25,984 nucleotides of DNA from C00003060 sp964502635 (GTDB taxonomy: Bacteria > Desulfobacterota > Desulfobacteria > Desulfobacterales > C00003060), in assembly GCA_964502635.1 (NCBI GenBank), contig CAZCXI010000045.1, positions 1-25,984 of the forward strand. The letters run 5' to 3'. The notes beneath the pieces were generated by a model that was not told where the DNA came from, did not search any database, and saw only the letters and a list, made by a program, of their open reading frames with translations. Numbering within the stretch: position 1 is the first letter of the stretch; each line of letters opens with the position of its first letter. A program made the translations under genes and the position numbers. This document shows positions 1 to 8,314 of the stretch, piece after piece.

Positions 1-10
1 CCGAGAAATT

Positions 11-36
11 GGGGTCAAACCTACACATTTGACAAA
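11..36 (+). repeat. Left copy of 26-bp inverted repeat
   Basis: This is the exact reverse complement of 1042-1067. It overlaps the stop codon and last four sense codons of the transposase gene. Confidence 0.9.
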
Positions 37-968
37 GCCAGTGCTCTCACCATCTTTGCGATAAGTTTTCCGAATTTCTTATCATTTTTCTGCCTTATCC
101 GAATTCTTCCACTCGCCTGAGTTACCCCTGATTCGCTCACACCAAACCGTTCTCCGATTTCCCTTAATTTCTTACCACTGTAACGGTGGCAAAAATACAG
201 CTTAACCTGTCGAGCCAGTTTTTCATCTGAATGAAGCGCTGCATTGATGACTTGTTCGATGTCATCTAACCCCGGCCTGTTTGTCATGTCTCTTAACGCC
301 GGCAGTTCCCTGTCCAGTTGCTTGCCTCTGACGAACCTGTCTTTGATTGCGTCAACAAACTCCCTGCTTCCCAAAATGACTGAATGTGAAAGTTCAGCCA
401 GAGGGCTCTCGTATTCTTTGCCTATCAATGAATGAACAAAACCACGATAGATCTTCATGGCCTTTGTGGGCTTTGTGTCAAAATAGCTGAGAATGAAATC
501 TCTTTTCAGCCAAGCAGGCGCTTTCCGTTCAATAGTATAATACCGACAACTGGACCAGTTGTATTCCTCAGGCGTTCTTACCATTGAAGCTCTGACAGGG
601 TTTAGGTGTATGTAGCGAGAAAGCTCCTTTGCGTACTCATCAGCCTCGACCAGTATGGCCTTGTACCGCCCCTGGAAAAGATGTCCGGATCTTTCACGTT
701 TGGTGTTGAAGTACGTGGTATATGCCCCATTGATATGTTGCATGATCTTTGACAGGTTTCCCAACGGGGTTTCAAGAAAAAGGTGGTAATGATTGCCCAT
801 CAGGCAATAGACATGGACAGCCGCTCCATACCGCTCGGTTGCCGATGCAAGATAAGAAAGAAACTTCTCTCTGTCCCTCAGGCTCTTGAAAACCGCCTTT
901 TGCTCATTGCCTCTCGAGGTTATATGATAGAAGGCGCCTGGAAATTGTATCCTTAATGCTCTGGCCAT
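21..968 (-). CDS. REP-associated tyrosine transposase (Y1/HUH, TnpA_REP)
   Basis: This is a single-strand DNA transposase of the IS200-like Y1 superfamily, RAYT branch. Counting from the ATG at 968 (315 aa), the N-terminal signature MARALRIQFPGAFYHIT is typical of the family. The metal-binding HUH motif is H60-Y-H62 in NHYHLF, and the candidate nucleophile is Y119 in SRYIHLNPVRA. The C-terminal third (about residues 265-295) carries a helix-turn-helix reminiscent of the DnaA C-terminal DNA-binding domain, as in many long RAYTs. A GTG 36 bp upstream would add 12 residues not expected in the family, so ATG 968 is preferred; a GGAAGG lies 12 nt before it, a rather long spacing. All catalytic motifs are present and no frameshift is seen, so it may be active. 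The cognate repeats flank it. Confidence 0.9.
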   Translation of the reverse strand: MARALRIQFPGAFYHITSRGNEQKAVFKSLRDREKFLSYLASATERYGAAVHVYCLMGNHYHLFLETPLGNLSKIMQHINGAYTTYFNTKRERSGHLFQGRYKAILVEADEYAKELSRYIHLNPVRASMVRTPEEYNWSSCRYYTIERKAPAWLKRDFILSYFDTKPTKAMKIYRGFVHSLIGKEYESPLAELSHSVILGSREFVDAIKDRFVRGKQLDRELPALRDMTNRPGLDDIEQVINAALHSDEKLARQVKLYFCHRYSGKKLREIGERFGVSESGVTQASGRIRIRQKNDKKFGKLIAKMVRALALSNV

Positions 969-1041
969 AATCAAATTAAACCTTCCATTGATGTGAAACT
1001 TCACCCAATCGATTGCCGTCTTCTTATCAATTCAGGCCAGT

Positions 1042-1067
1042 TTTGTCAAATGTGTAGGTTTGACCCC
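1042..1067 (+). repeat. Right copy of 26-bp inverted repeat
   Basis: This is the exact reverse complement of 11-36, lying upstream of the transposase start. The same sequence recurs at 3057-3082. Confidence 0.9.
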
Positions 1068-1156
1068 TCGCCATCCCCCCGCCAAAAGTGGTCTGACGGT
1101 GCTTGTCTCTCCACGGTCATTTCAGGCCAAGGCCAGTTTTTCACTTTGAACTGGAC

Positions 1157-2389
1157 TTAGTTGCTTTCAATAGCCCCAATATCAGGTGCAGTGCCACTAA
1201 ACATTTCTGGTGGGATATCTAATACCATTTCATCCTTCCACTCAAATACTGCTGTTCCGGCGTCGATGGCAGGACTACCGGGGATCAATGAATAATCCGC
1301 GTCTATTAACGGGTCTGAAAGAATAGTTGTAACGAGATCAATATTACTATTTTCATAGTTGATTCCGTTATTCCAAAATAAGCTATAAGATACGATAGAA
1401 TCACCAATAAGGTTTCGCATTGCGGTGAAAGACGTTCCTGAAATGATATTGTTGACCGCTACGACGCTGGCTCCACCAGTGATGCCGTATTGGTTGCCAA
1501 TTAACGTGTTGTTGAATATATGAACTGGCTCAGGAATTGGTGCCCCGCTGAAATCCTCAATGGTATTGCCGTCGCCCATAAAGCCTATTGCGGCCATCTC
1601 GTTATTGAGGATTAGATTTCGCTCGATCCTGATAGCCCGGTCCGATATCTCTGGGTAATCGATGAGTTGGATACCGTCCTCTTGATTTCCAGATATTTCG
1701 TTCCCACTAACAACAATATCAAGCACTGCACCGCTATAAGGGTGAAGACGGATTTCGATGCCATCGTCACCGTTGTCTTGGATCATGTTTCCGCTGATGG
1801 TGACAGCTACCGGCCCGTCAAGATCAATGCCATCGTCAGTGTTGGATGAAAAGACGTTAAAGCTGCAAGTACCTCCACCACCTTCATAATCAACCCCGTC
1901 GCCATTGTCGAGAAAGCGGCAGTTAAGAATCTCAATATTCGCTTTGACGGTGATGCCGTCACGCCCATTTTGAATAGTCAGCCCCAATATCGTCGTACCG
2001 CCAGCCCCATCGTCCGCAACAATTACAGCGTCCCCGTCGCCATCGATGATCGTCTGTTGGATGTGTTCTTCCTGTTCGCTGACGTGGTACCATGATGCCA
2101 GCGTAATCTTCTTGTCCTGCAGATTTAGATTCTCGTAATACACTCCTGGGCGTATCAGGATCAGGTCGCCGTCATCGGCTGCTATAATCCCAGCCTCTAT
2201 TGTGGGTTGATCATCAGGTATGATGATTTCAGCCCGTCCGTCATCCTTGCTACCATTTCCGTCTGTTGTGCTGTCATCCTTGCTCCCATTTCCGTTACCG
2301 TTACATGAGAGCTGCGTCCCGATCAGACAGATAAGAAGAAAACCGACCCATGTGAGTTGCTTATTAAGCAATCCTACAGCGTGATTCAT
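1157..2389 (-). CDS. Exported right-handed parallel beta-helix protein, probable lipoprotein
   Basis: The 410-aa protein starts with a hydrophobic signal segment (about residues 9-28) ending in TQLSC. That cysteine could be lipidated, but the lipobox is imperfect (Q at -3). A flexible spacer rich in Asn, Gly, Lys and Asp follows. From about residue 53 there is a DUF1565-like pectate-lyase fold start (PTIEAGIIAADDGDLILIRP), then repeated short coils with NxF/NxI and DDGI/EDGI motifs characteristic of NosD/PbH1 beta-helix repeats. The C-terminus (SLIPGSPAIDAG ... PDIGAIE) is a common ending of such surface proteins. The likely role is polysaccharide or surface binding; no catalytic residues can be assigned. 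It stands alone between mobile repeats. The SD before the ATG is weak. Confidence 0.75.
   Translation of the reverse strand: MNHAVGLLNKQLTWVGFLLICLIGTQLSCNGNGNGSKDDSTTDGNGSKDDGRAEIIIPDDQPTIEAGIIAADDGDLILIRPGVYYENLNLQDKKITLASWYHVSEQEEHIQQTIIDGDGDAVIVADDGAGGTTILGLTIQNGRDGITVKANIEILNCRFLDNGDGVDYEGGGGTCSFNVFSSNTDDGIDLDGPVAVTISGNMIQDNGDDGIEIRLHPYSGAVLDIVVSGNEISGNQEDGIQLIDYPEISDRAIRIERNLILNNEMAAIGFMGDGNTIEDFSGAPIPEPVHIFNNTLIGNQYGITGGASVVAVNNIISGTSFTAMRNLIGDSIVSYSLFWNNGINYENSNIDLVTTILSDPLIDADYSLIPGSPAIDAGTAVFEWKDEMVLDIPPEMFSGTAPDIGAIESN
2240..2295 (-). repeat. In-frame 33-bp-offset duplication in the lipoprotein spacer
   Basis: Two 23-bp copies (2240-2262 and 2273-2295) differ at one base and lie 33 bp apart, that is 11 codons. 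They encode the duplicated NGSKDD peptide in the linker behind the signal sequence, so the linker can vary in length without a frameshift. Confidence 0.8.
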
Positions 2390-2886
2390 TTGCTCAGTAT
2401 CAACGTATTGACTATGCGCACCTGGCAGGCATTACACAGAATGTCAAATACGAGTACATGCAGACTTCTGTATATCACAATATTGCCGGCCCTTTACAGC
2501 CCGAAGGGGAATGCCCCTCACCAAAGGCAACATACGCCGACCGGTCTCTTGGGCTGAGTTCTTGCGGTCTCCGACTGTACGTATCTTGCCATGTTCTCTA
2601 ATTTTGAAATCAGTGAGTTAGCTGATGGGTTTCTAATGGAGATCGGAACAAATGTCAATCCTGGAACGGAAAACAGGGTGCTGGGGTCGCCGAGCTATTA
2701 TATTGAATTATCATCATAAACACGCCACGGATAGCTGTTTTTGTGCCTTAGAACAGCCTTTTGACCCCCAGAATTGCTCCCGTAGGGAGATCCGTCAAGT
2801 GAAACGGGTGCGCAATTCTCGATTGCTGTCAGCCACTTTTCCTAAAGGTATCTCTCGGTGAGATACCGACAAAAGACCGGGGGCGC
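2390..2886. other. Intergenic region, no convincing gene
   Basis: This 0.5-kb stretch holds no open frame with a ribosome site or recognisable family. It contains a perfect 8-bp stem with a 5-nt loop (GGTATCTC at 2847-2854, GAGATACC at 2860-2867) and a small stem at 2777-2789 (CTCCC gta GGGAG). Neither has a T-run, so they are not typical intrinsic terminators. The promoter of the beta-helix gene should lie in the left part, but no clear -35/-10 pair was found. Confidence 0.4.
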
Positions 2887-3082
2887 ACCTACACATTTGA
2901 CAAAGCTATTTCCTTCACCGTCTTCGCAATAAGGTTCCCGAACTTCTTATCATTCTCCTGCCTTGTCGGAACCCTTCGACTCGCGTGAGTTACGCCGATC
3001 TCCTCGGAGTCGAACTTACACTCCTGGCAATTCCGCCAGAGGCGAGAAGGACCGTTTTTGTCAAATGTGTAGGTTTGACCCC
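2887..3082 (-). mobile_element. Internally deleted derivative of the RAYT element (MITE-like)
   Basis: The right end (3057-3082) is identical to the full 26-bp repeat at 1042-1067. The left end (2887-2904) keeps 18 bp of the other arm. Between them, about 2905-2992 is clearly homologous to the last part of the transposase gene at 37-125, and the rest of the gene is missing. The copy therefore cannot make a transposase and would depend on a full copy in trans. Confidence 0.8.
2889..2995 (-). pseudogene. 3' remnant of RAYT transposase gene
   Basis: The reading frame gives VTHASRR...RQENDKKFGNLIAK...ALSNV, aligning without gaps to the C-terminal 34 or so residues of the intact transposase at 21-968 (VTQASGR...RQKNDKKFGKLIAK...ALSNV). 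As in the intact copy, the inverted repeat encodes the stop codon. No N-terminal catalytic part exists. Confidence 0.8.
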
Positions 3083-3098
3083 TTGCCCTTCCCATAAA

Positions 3099-3134
3099 TG
3101 ACTGCAATCTGTGAAGAATGAAGACCTGACCCCC
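3099..3134 (+). repeat. Dispersed repeat, family B (single copy)
   Basis: The 25 nt at 3099-3123 recur exactly at 14204-14228, and 3110-3132 is the exact reverse complement of 14144-14166. It sits only 16 bp from the end of the deleted RAYT derivative, as if two elements had piled up. Confidence 0.8.
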
Positions 3135-3332
3135 ATCTTCTTACCTCTACGGAGTCCAATCAGCGAGAACAATGCTGGGAAAGGGCAATAAGGGCCTTGT
3201 GAACGTCTCGGTCTTTCCACAGATCAGTAACCAAAGCACTCCATTTCAATCCAGGTTTCAACTTAGCAACTTGAGGGCGTACCTCTTCACGGCCTCAAGG
3301 TTAAGATTTGAGCTCCGTGGTCAGCCCAAACA
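3135..3332 (-). other. Intergenic region with a possible gene remnant
   Basis: On the minus strand one frame stays open from 3294 to a stop at 3160-3162, giving peptide pieces such as KLKPGLKWSALVTDLWKD and HKALIALSQHCSR. These look coding-like in composition. No start codon with a ribosome site was found and I do not recognise the family. It may be the decayed 3' end of a gene once downstream of yhaN, or chance. Confidence 0.2.
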
Positions 3333-6300
3333 TCAATGCAGCTCATGGTCATAGATCCCTGCCTTCGCTTGAAGACCACCTGCCAGCTCAAGAACCCGTC
3401 TGTGGTGCGTGAAAAGTAAGACCTGGGTGCTAAGGGCCAAATCTGCGAGGATTTCGAGGCACACCCTGGTACGATTGTCGTCAAAGCCGATTAGGATATC
3501 GTCAACCACGAAAGGCATGGGCTCTCCCTTGCTCAGATGTTGCTCAAGGGTCGCAAGACGAAGCGACAGGTAGAGTTGATCCCGGGTTCCGTCACTCATG
3601 CCATCGACCGACACCTCGACATCGTTTGGACGAACACCCAGCAGGATGGGCGTGCCTTTGTCGTCCAATTCATCTCGAAGACCCGCATAAGACCCTGGGG
3701 TGAGTTTGGAAAACAGTTCGCCGGCCCTGGCCAAAACCGGAGCCTGGTTTTTCTTCCGATAGTCCTCTATGCGCTGTTCAAGGATGAGCGCAGCGATTTT
3801 CAGGCGAAGGTACTGTTCAGCACCAGAAACCATGGTGGCTAGAAGCTGCTCTGCTTCTTCTGACGCGTTTGCGGCCACGGCTCTGCCATCCTTGGCCTGT
3901 ATCTCGTTTTGAAGCGTTTGCCGTTGGTCGCGAAGGGCGTCTCGATTTGTCTGGAGTTCTTTTAGTTCAGCTGAAACCCTTTCCAGTTCACCCTCGATGG
4001 CGTCGACATCCGCCTCGCCGGCCTCTTTCTCCAATTCTTGAATAGTCAGACCATCTCCGTTGCGTGAGAGTTCCTGTTCAAGCGTTTCGACCTTCTGCTT
4101 CAGCTCACGCATTTTTCGAGAGCTTTCGCCGGCCGATTCCAGCTCATCGTCTGTTTCCACACCAGCCTGGTCCCGCAATGAAGCAAGCTGCTCCCGTGCC
4201 GTTTGAATCGTTATATCAGCTTCTTCGATGTCTTCCTTGATCTCTTTTTTCTGGGTCTTTATCTTCTTGAGGCCCACCCGCGCTTCACGCGCTTCATTTA
4301 AGTCACGATTTAACTGAGCTACAATAGTGTTCGCCTCCTGGCCGTCTCTTTTAAAGCCAATACTATCGGCAAACTCGAACACTTTCTTTTCAAATTCCTT
4401 TGCAACCTGGTCTATTCCGTAAATTCGCCTGCGCAACTCTTCTGATTTGTCGAATTTGTCAAAAAAGCCCAATAGCTGATCGAACGCCTCGGTCGCTTGT
4501 TCTGGATGGACTTCGGGCTTCAGTCCTAAGCCCTCAATGGCCTGACTCCACTCCTGGACCCAGTTGGCACGACCGTTCTCGATTGACGTGAGCTCTTCAT
4601 GTGCTCTTTGGATACGCGTCTTTGTATCGTCCAGCGAATGCTCCAATTGCCGTTTCCGTTCGAGAACAGACTCCTCCAGCTCGATTCGCTGTTCACACAG
4701 ATTAATCATGGCCTCAAGGCTCATCTCTTGAAGGTCTGTCGAATCATCGAATCTTAATATCTGCGAAGAGACGGATTCTTTGAGGGCTTTACAATACTCT
4801 GCCAGTTTGCTTGTCTCACCGGAAACGGCATTGGCGACCTGAAGGTTCACCAGGAGCTTATCCACCCTGAGAAGCCATTGTTTCATCTCCCTCGGCGTTC
4901 CAGGATCTATTCCCAATGGCTCCCAAATGGCATTCCAGTCCTTTTCGTGCGTTTCCTTGTCCTCATTCGCCTTTCCGAGTTCTTCCGCACTGTCGTGGTG
5001 ACGGGATTTCAGGCTGTCAATCCTTGCCTCAAGATCCGCCCGTTTCACCACCTGGTCTGCGGCCAGTCGAAGTCGATCCGATACGTGATCTGCAACGTCG
5101 ATCTTTTGCTCATAGAATGTCGGCAAATCGGAATCCGACACAAACGCCTCGATCTCCTTTTCCACATCAATTCCTTGGATGTACTTTTGCTTGATGAGGT
5201 CCCATCCGGTGTTCCGAACCGAGCGCGATTCTTCAAGCTCCGAAATGGTGGGCGCATCACTTACCAACAACAGCGCTTGCAGGTCCTGCTCTGCCTGTTT
5301 CCGCTCTTCTTCCAGTTCCTCTTGCCTGCGGCCAAAGTCCCGTATCTTTTCGGCCACCTCATCAAACTGCCTCTCGAATGTATCCAAAGTCTCTGACACG
5401 GGCATGGCAACTTCCAAGAGCGCTTCGATGGTTCCGGAAAACCTTCCAAGCCTGGAAAACTCACTCTCACAGGCCGCTTTCTTATCCGAGGCGCGTTTTT
5501 GTGCATCGGCCCATCGCTGCTCCAGGTCCCCGGCCTTGCGGGCTGCTGCAACTGCCGCCTTCAGTTCGCTCAGGTCCAGATTCGATTGCACCTGTTCACC
5601 CAGCTCTTTCTTGATTGCCGCTTGTTCATCTTTGACATCGCGCAGTGTGGCCTCGGCCTTTTCCTTCTTTTGATTCACGAGGCTGTGCTTCTGAGCCAAA
5701 CCGGAGATCCACTTTTTGTTGTTGGTCAGCGGTCGAAGCTGGTCGGAATCATCGATACCAAGATCGGGACGTACCCCTTTTAGTAGTTGCTCTGCCTCAT
5801 TGCGCAACAGACGCCGTTTCCCATCTTGCTGTGGGCGATCCTTAATTGTCTTTTCAACAGCGCCCAGCTCCTTGTGCAGGGCCAAAATGGCCTCTTCGCT
5901 ATCCAGCAATTCGTTGCGGACATTCAAGGCTTGGGATTCTTCTTTTAGACGGGACAGCTTGGCTTCGGCTCTTTCCTTGACTTCCATGGCATTTTGCAGG
6001 TTGTCACTGGCGGTTTTTCGTTTGTCGAGGAAGTCTTCCGGGAGAAGCAATATTTCTCCCAATGCTTCAATACGAGCCTTGACGGCGCGGCGCTCAGCCA
6101 ATGCACCCTTGACACGATTGAGTCTATCCAGGCGGCTCTTTTCTTTGCCTTTCTCGTTGATATCTTCCTCAACGCGTTGAATGGCGGAAAGGGTTTCAGC
6201 CAGTTCTTTTTGCAGCCTTTTCCATTCTGCAACAGGAAGGCTCGCATCCTTGATGCGTTTTTTTGCTTCTTTGAAACTGGTGATCGCTTGGTTCACAAGT

Positions 6301-6845
6301 TTTTTAGAAGATCTAGTCGTAAAAAGTTCTTCAGCACCATTCTTCAAATCGGACAATATTTCGCGGAGACTTGCAGTACCTACCGCTGCGCTGAAGAGTG
6401 CCTGACCAAGATCGCCGGATTGGCTCAATAGCTCCTGGCCACCCGCTACCAATCGAGCATGGTCTATGCCATACAATTTCGTGAAGAGATTTTCATCGAT
6501 GCCACCCGGTAAAAACGGCGACAAAACCGAATCGTCCAAGACAGCGTCGGTGCCGGGGTCCAGCAACGTACCTTTCGTGCCCTTCCTCCGCACGAATTCT
6601 ATTTCTTCGCCGCCTGAAAGCCTGAGTTTCCCGCCGATGCGCAGTTGCGAATTCCCGTGAAGGAAATTGTCGCTGGTACGGGCTGGAATACCAAACAGCC
6701 ACGCTATGAGAGCTCTCAACGAGGTACTCTTACCCGCTTCATTGTCTCCGTATATCAAGTGTAGTCCTGAGGCGCCTTCTGATAGATTCAACGATTTATC
6801 GGTGAAGGGGCCGTAGGCAATCAAATCAAGGCGGTCGATCCTCAT
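3333..6845 (-). CDS. yhaN: YhaN-family SMC/Rad50-like ATPase
   Basis: The 1170-aa protein has split ABC-type ATPase halves separated by a long charged coiled coil. The N-terminus MRIDRLDLIAYGPF followed by Walker A GDNEAGKST (residues 33-41) is the YhaN/AAA_27 signature. The C-terminal half has an ABC signature-like SDGTRDQLYLSLRLA (about 1083-1097), Walker B MPFVVDDILIGFD (about 1107-1119) and the switch histidines LLFTHH. Residues of about 190-1020 are Glu/Lys/Arg-rich heptads, expected to form a coiled coil without an obvious Rad50 zinc-hook CxxC. The start overlaps the stop of yhaO by ATGA and has a GGAGG six bases upstream. The family is thought to work with its YhaO nuclease partner in processing DNA ends; here that role is inferred from family and context. 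Confidence 0.9.
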   Translation of the reverse strand: MRIDRLDLIAYGPFTDKSLNLSEGASGLHLIYGDNEAGKSTSLRALIAWLFGIPARTSDNFLHGNSQLRIGGKLRLSGGEEIEFVRRKGTKGTLLDPGTDAVLDDSVLSPFLPGGIDENLFTKLYGIDHARLVAGGQELLSQSGDLGQALFSAAVGTASLREILSDLKNGAEELFTTRSSKKLVNQAITSFKEAKKRIKDASLPVAEWKRLQKELAETLSAIQRVEEDINEKGKEKSRLDRLNRVKGALAERRAVKARIEALGEILLLPEDFLDKRKTASDNLQNAMEVKERAEAKLSRLKEESQALNVRNELLDSEEAILALHKELGAVEKTIKDRPQQDGKRRLLRNEAEQLLKGVRPDLGIDDSDQLRPLTNNKKWISGLAQKHSLVNQKKEKAEATLRDVKDEQAAIKKELGEQVQSNLDLSELKAAVAAARKAGDLEQRWADAQKRASDKKAACESEFSRLGRFSGTIEALLEVAMPVSETLDTFERQFDEVAEKIRDFGRRQEELEEERKQAEQDLQALLLVSDAPTISELEESRSVRNTGWDLIKQKYIQGIDVEKEIEAFVSDSDLPTFYEQKIDVADHVSDRLRLAADQVVKRADLEARIDSLKSRHHDSAEELGKANEDKETHEKDWNAIWEPLGIDPGTPREMKQWLLRVDKLLVNLQVANAVSGETSKLAEYCKALKESVSSQILRFDDSTDLQEMSLEAMINLCEQRIELEESVLERKRQLEHSLDDTKTRIQRAHEELTSIENGRANWVQEWSQAIEGLGLKPEVHPEQATEAFDQLLGFFDKFDKSEELRRRIYGIDQVAKEFEKKVFEFADSIGFKRDGQEANTIVAQLNRDLNEAREARVGLKKIKTQKKEIKEDIEEADITIQTAREQLASLRDQAGVETDDELESAGESSRKMRELKQKVETLEQELSRNGDGLTIQELEKEAGEADVDAIEGELERVSAELKELQTNRDALRDQRQTLQNEIQAKDGRAVAANASEEAEQLLATMVSGAEQYLRLKIAALILEQRIEDYRKKNQAPVLARAGELFSKLTPGSYAGLRDELDDKGTPILLGVRPNDVEVSVDGMSDGTRDQLYLSLRLATLEQHLSKGEPMPFVVDDILIGFDDNRTRVCLEILADLALSTQVLLFTHHRRVLELAGGLQAKAGIYDHELH

Positions 6846-8107
6846 TTGGCGCCTCCCCCCCTCAACAACCTTCCAACCAGCATATGCTTTGCCTCTTCAA
6901 CCAAACGCTCGACGGTTTGATGAGCATCAAGGTTCAGGACGGAGTCCGCTACAAAGGCCTCTAACGGCATCTTCTGCCTGAGATCGCCAATCACGTCTTC
7001 GAGGCCGCTTACTTCGTCTGGATTGTCTGGCGTAGCCAATATGTCTTTAAGCAGCTTTCCGAATGCGCCGTCGTCGGACAACGTCGATTCCAAATCGAGT
7101 TTGCCGCTGGCTGCGTTTTCAACTCTCTCTATCCACAAATCATCGCCAGCGATTTCGGCCCCAAGCGCCCTGATTTGCTGCTCAAACCGTCCCGGATACG
7201 CTGCCAGTTCATCCGATATTGAGGCCGCCCCTTCAAAACGGATGCGCATGGCCACAGGTCGTCCGTCTGCTGATGCCCTTTCGTTCTCGATCGATTTTCG
7301 AGTACGCTCAAGTACCTCTCGCATGTCAGCAGCATCTGTCAGATCGACGCTGCACGCAACCCAACGAAAAACATCCAACGGGCACCTGTCCACTGCGGTC
7401 ACAGTGCCATCTTCCACGGTGACGAGTACACACCCTTTGGCACCGGTTTCTCGAATATGACGGCCCTGGATACACCCGGGAAACACGATCCACGGGTCTT
7501 CGGACACAAATTCCTGCTTGTGAACGTGCCCCAACGCCCAATATTGGTAACCTTTAGAGAGCAAATCATCTTCCGAACAAGGGGCATACACCGCATGGCC
7601 TTCTCGGCCATCGAGGCTGGTGTGCAACAGACCGATGTTGAACATGCCTTTCTCAGCCTCAGCAAATCCTGCCGCAAGGTTTTCATCAACGTGCTGCGTT
7701 CCGAAACTCCGCCCATGAATCACAACCCCCAATGCATCCAACTTTATTTTTTCAACCTTCCGGGATGACAAAAACTTCATGTTGGCGGGGTTATCAAGGG
7801 CCTTGGTCATGCGATTGGCGGCATCGTGGTTTCCGGCAACAGCAAAAACCGAAATATCGTGCCGGCCGAGCCGGCCCATCTGCCGGCTAAGGAATATACC
7901 GGTACTGTAATCCTTCCAATCACCGTCATAAAGATCACCGGCCAACAAAACAAATGAGACCTTCTCCTCAATGGCCAGATCTACGAGGTTCTCGAAAGCC
8001 CTCCTGCATGCATCACGGATGGCTTCCGCAGGCGCGGACTCATACCGGGACAAACCCCGCAACGGGCTATCCAAATGAATATCGGCTGCATGGATGAATT
8101 TGAACAT
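6842..8107 (-). CDS. yhaO: YhaO-family Mre11/SbcD-like metallophosphoesterase nuclease
   Basis: The 421-aa calcineurin-like phosphoesterase has the complete metal-site set: D9 and H11 in HAADIHLDSPL, D58 in LLAGDLYDG, N93-H94 in VAGNHD, then HTS in GLLHTS and the final HxH in ALGHVHKQEF. This motif order matches Mre11/SbcD/YhaO DNA nucleases, with manganese as the expected cofactor. The C-terminal 150 or so residues lack a familiar motif and probably form the capping and ATPase-binding part. It is first of two translationally coupled genes (ATGA overlap with yhaN). The ATG at 8107 is followed at once by the conserved FKFIHAADIH strand; GGTGAAG lies just upstream. YhaM, a third partner in Bacillus, is absent here. 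Confidence 0.9.
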   Translation of the reverse strand: MFKFIHAADIHLDSPLRGLSRYESAPAEAIRDACRRAFENLVDLAIEEKVSFVLLAGDLYDGDWKDYSTGIFLSRQMGRLGRHDISVFAVAGNHDAANRMTKALDNPANMKFLSSRKVEKIKLDALGVVIHGRSFGTQHVDENLAAGFAEAEKGMFNIGLLHTSLDGREGHAVYAPCSEDDLLSKGYQYWALGHVHKQEFVSEDPWIVFPGCIQGRHIRETGAKGCVLVTVEDGTVTAVDRCPLDVFRWVACSVDLTDAADMREVLERTRKSIENERASADGRPVAMRIRFEGAASISDELAAYPGRFEQQIRALGAEIAGDDLWIERVENAASGKLDLESTLSDDGAFGKLLKDILATPDNPDEVSGLEDVIGDLRQKMPLEAFVADSVLNLDAHQTVERLVEEAKHMLVGRLLRGGGAK

Positions 8108-8314
8108 GGTTACTTCACCAGTTGAAAATAAAGAGAGCTAATTGTCCTTTCTTACCTAATAGTATGGAGCGCAGGTTCAGAAAAATGTTGTCTGATGTTC
8201 AAGTCTAAACACTCTCCTTGTGGCCCAGCAATGCTTGACCTTTATGAAAGCGTTTCTGCGTAGACAATGGCGTGGCATCAGGGCGTCATCTTAGGTCTTA
8301 ATAACCATTTTTGT

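Larger units (their letters stand above)
11..1067 (-). mobile_element. RAYT-type element bounded by 26-bp perfect inverted repeats
   Basis: The segment is bounded by two copies of one 26-bp sequence in opposite orientation, at 11-36 and 1042-1067 (core TTTGTCAAATGTGTAGG). It contains one gene, a Y1-type (HUH) transposase. The repeat at 11-36 overlaps the 3' end of the gene, so the repeat itself supplies the last codons and the stop (LSNV, stop). A shortened relative of the same unit lies at 2887-3082, so the unit has duplicated or moved. RAYT proteins are known to act on REP-type palindromes rather than on classical long terminal inverted repeats, so the exact mobile boundaries are inferred. 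Confidence 0.75.

Noticed and set aside
2847..2867. Stem-loop as an intrinsic terminator
   Set aside because: There is no T-run on either side and no gene ends close by.
4878..5396. Plus-strand frames opposite yhaN
   Set aside because: They lie wholly within the coiled-coil coding part of yhaN and mirror its codon pattern.
3333..8107. Calling the nuclease/ATPase pair SbcC/SbcD
   Set aside because: The N-terminal MRIDRLDLIAYGPF motif and the lack of an obvious zinc-hook CxxC fit YhaN/YhaO better than SbcC/SbcD.
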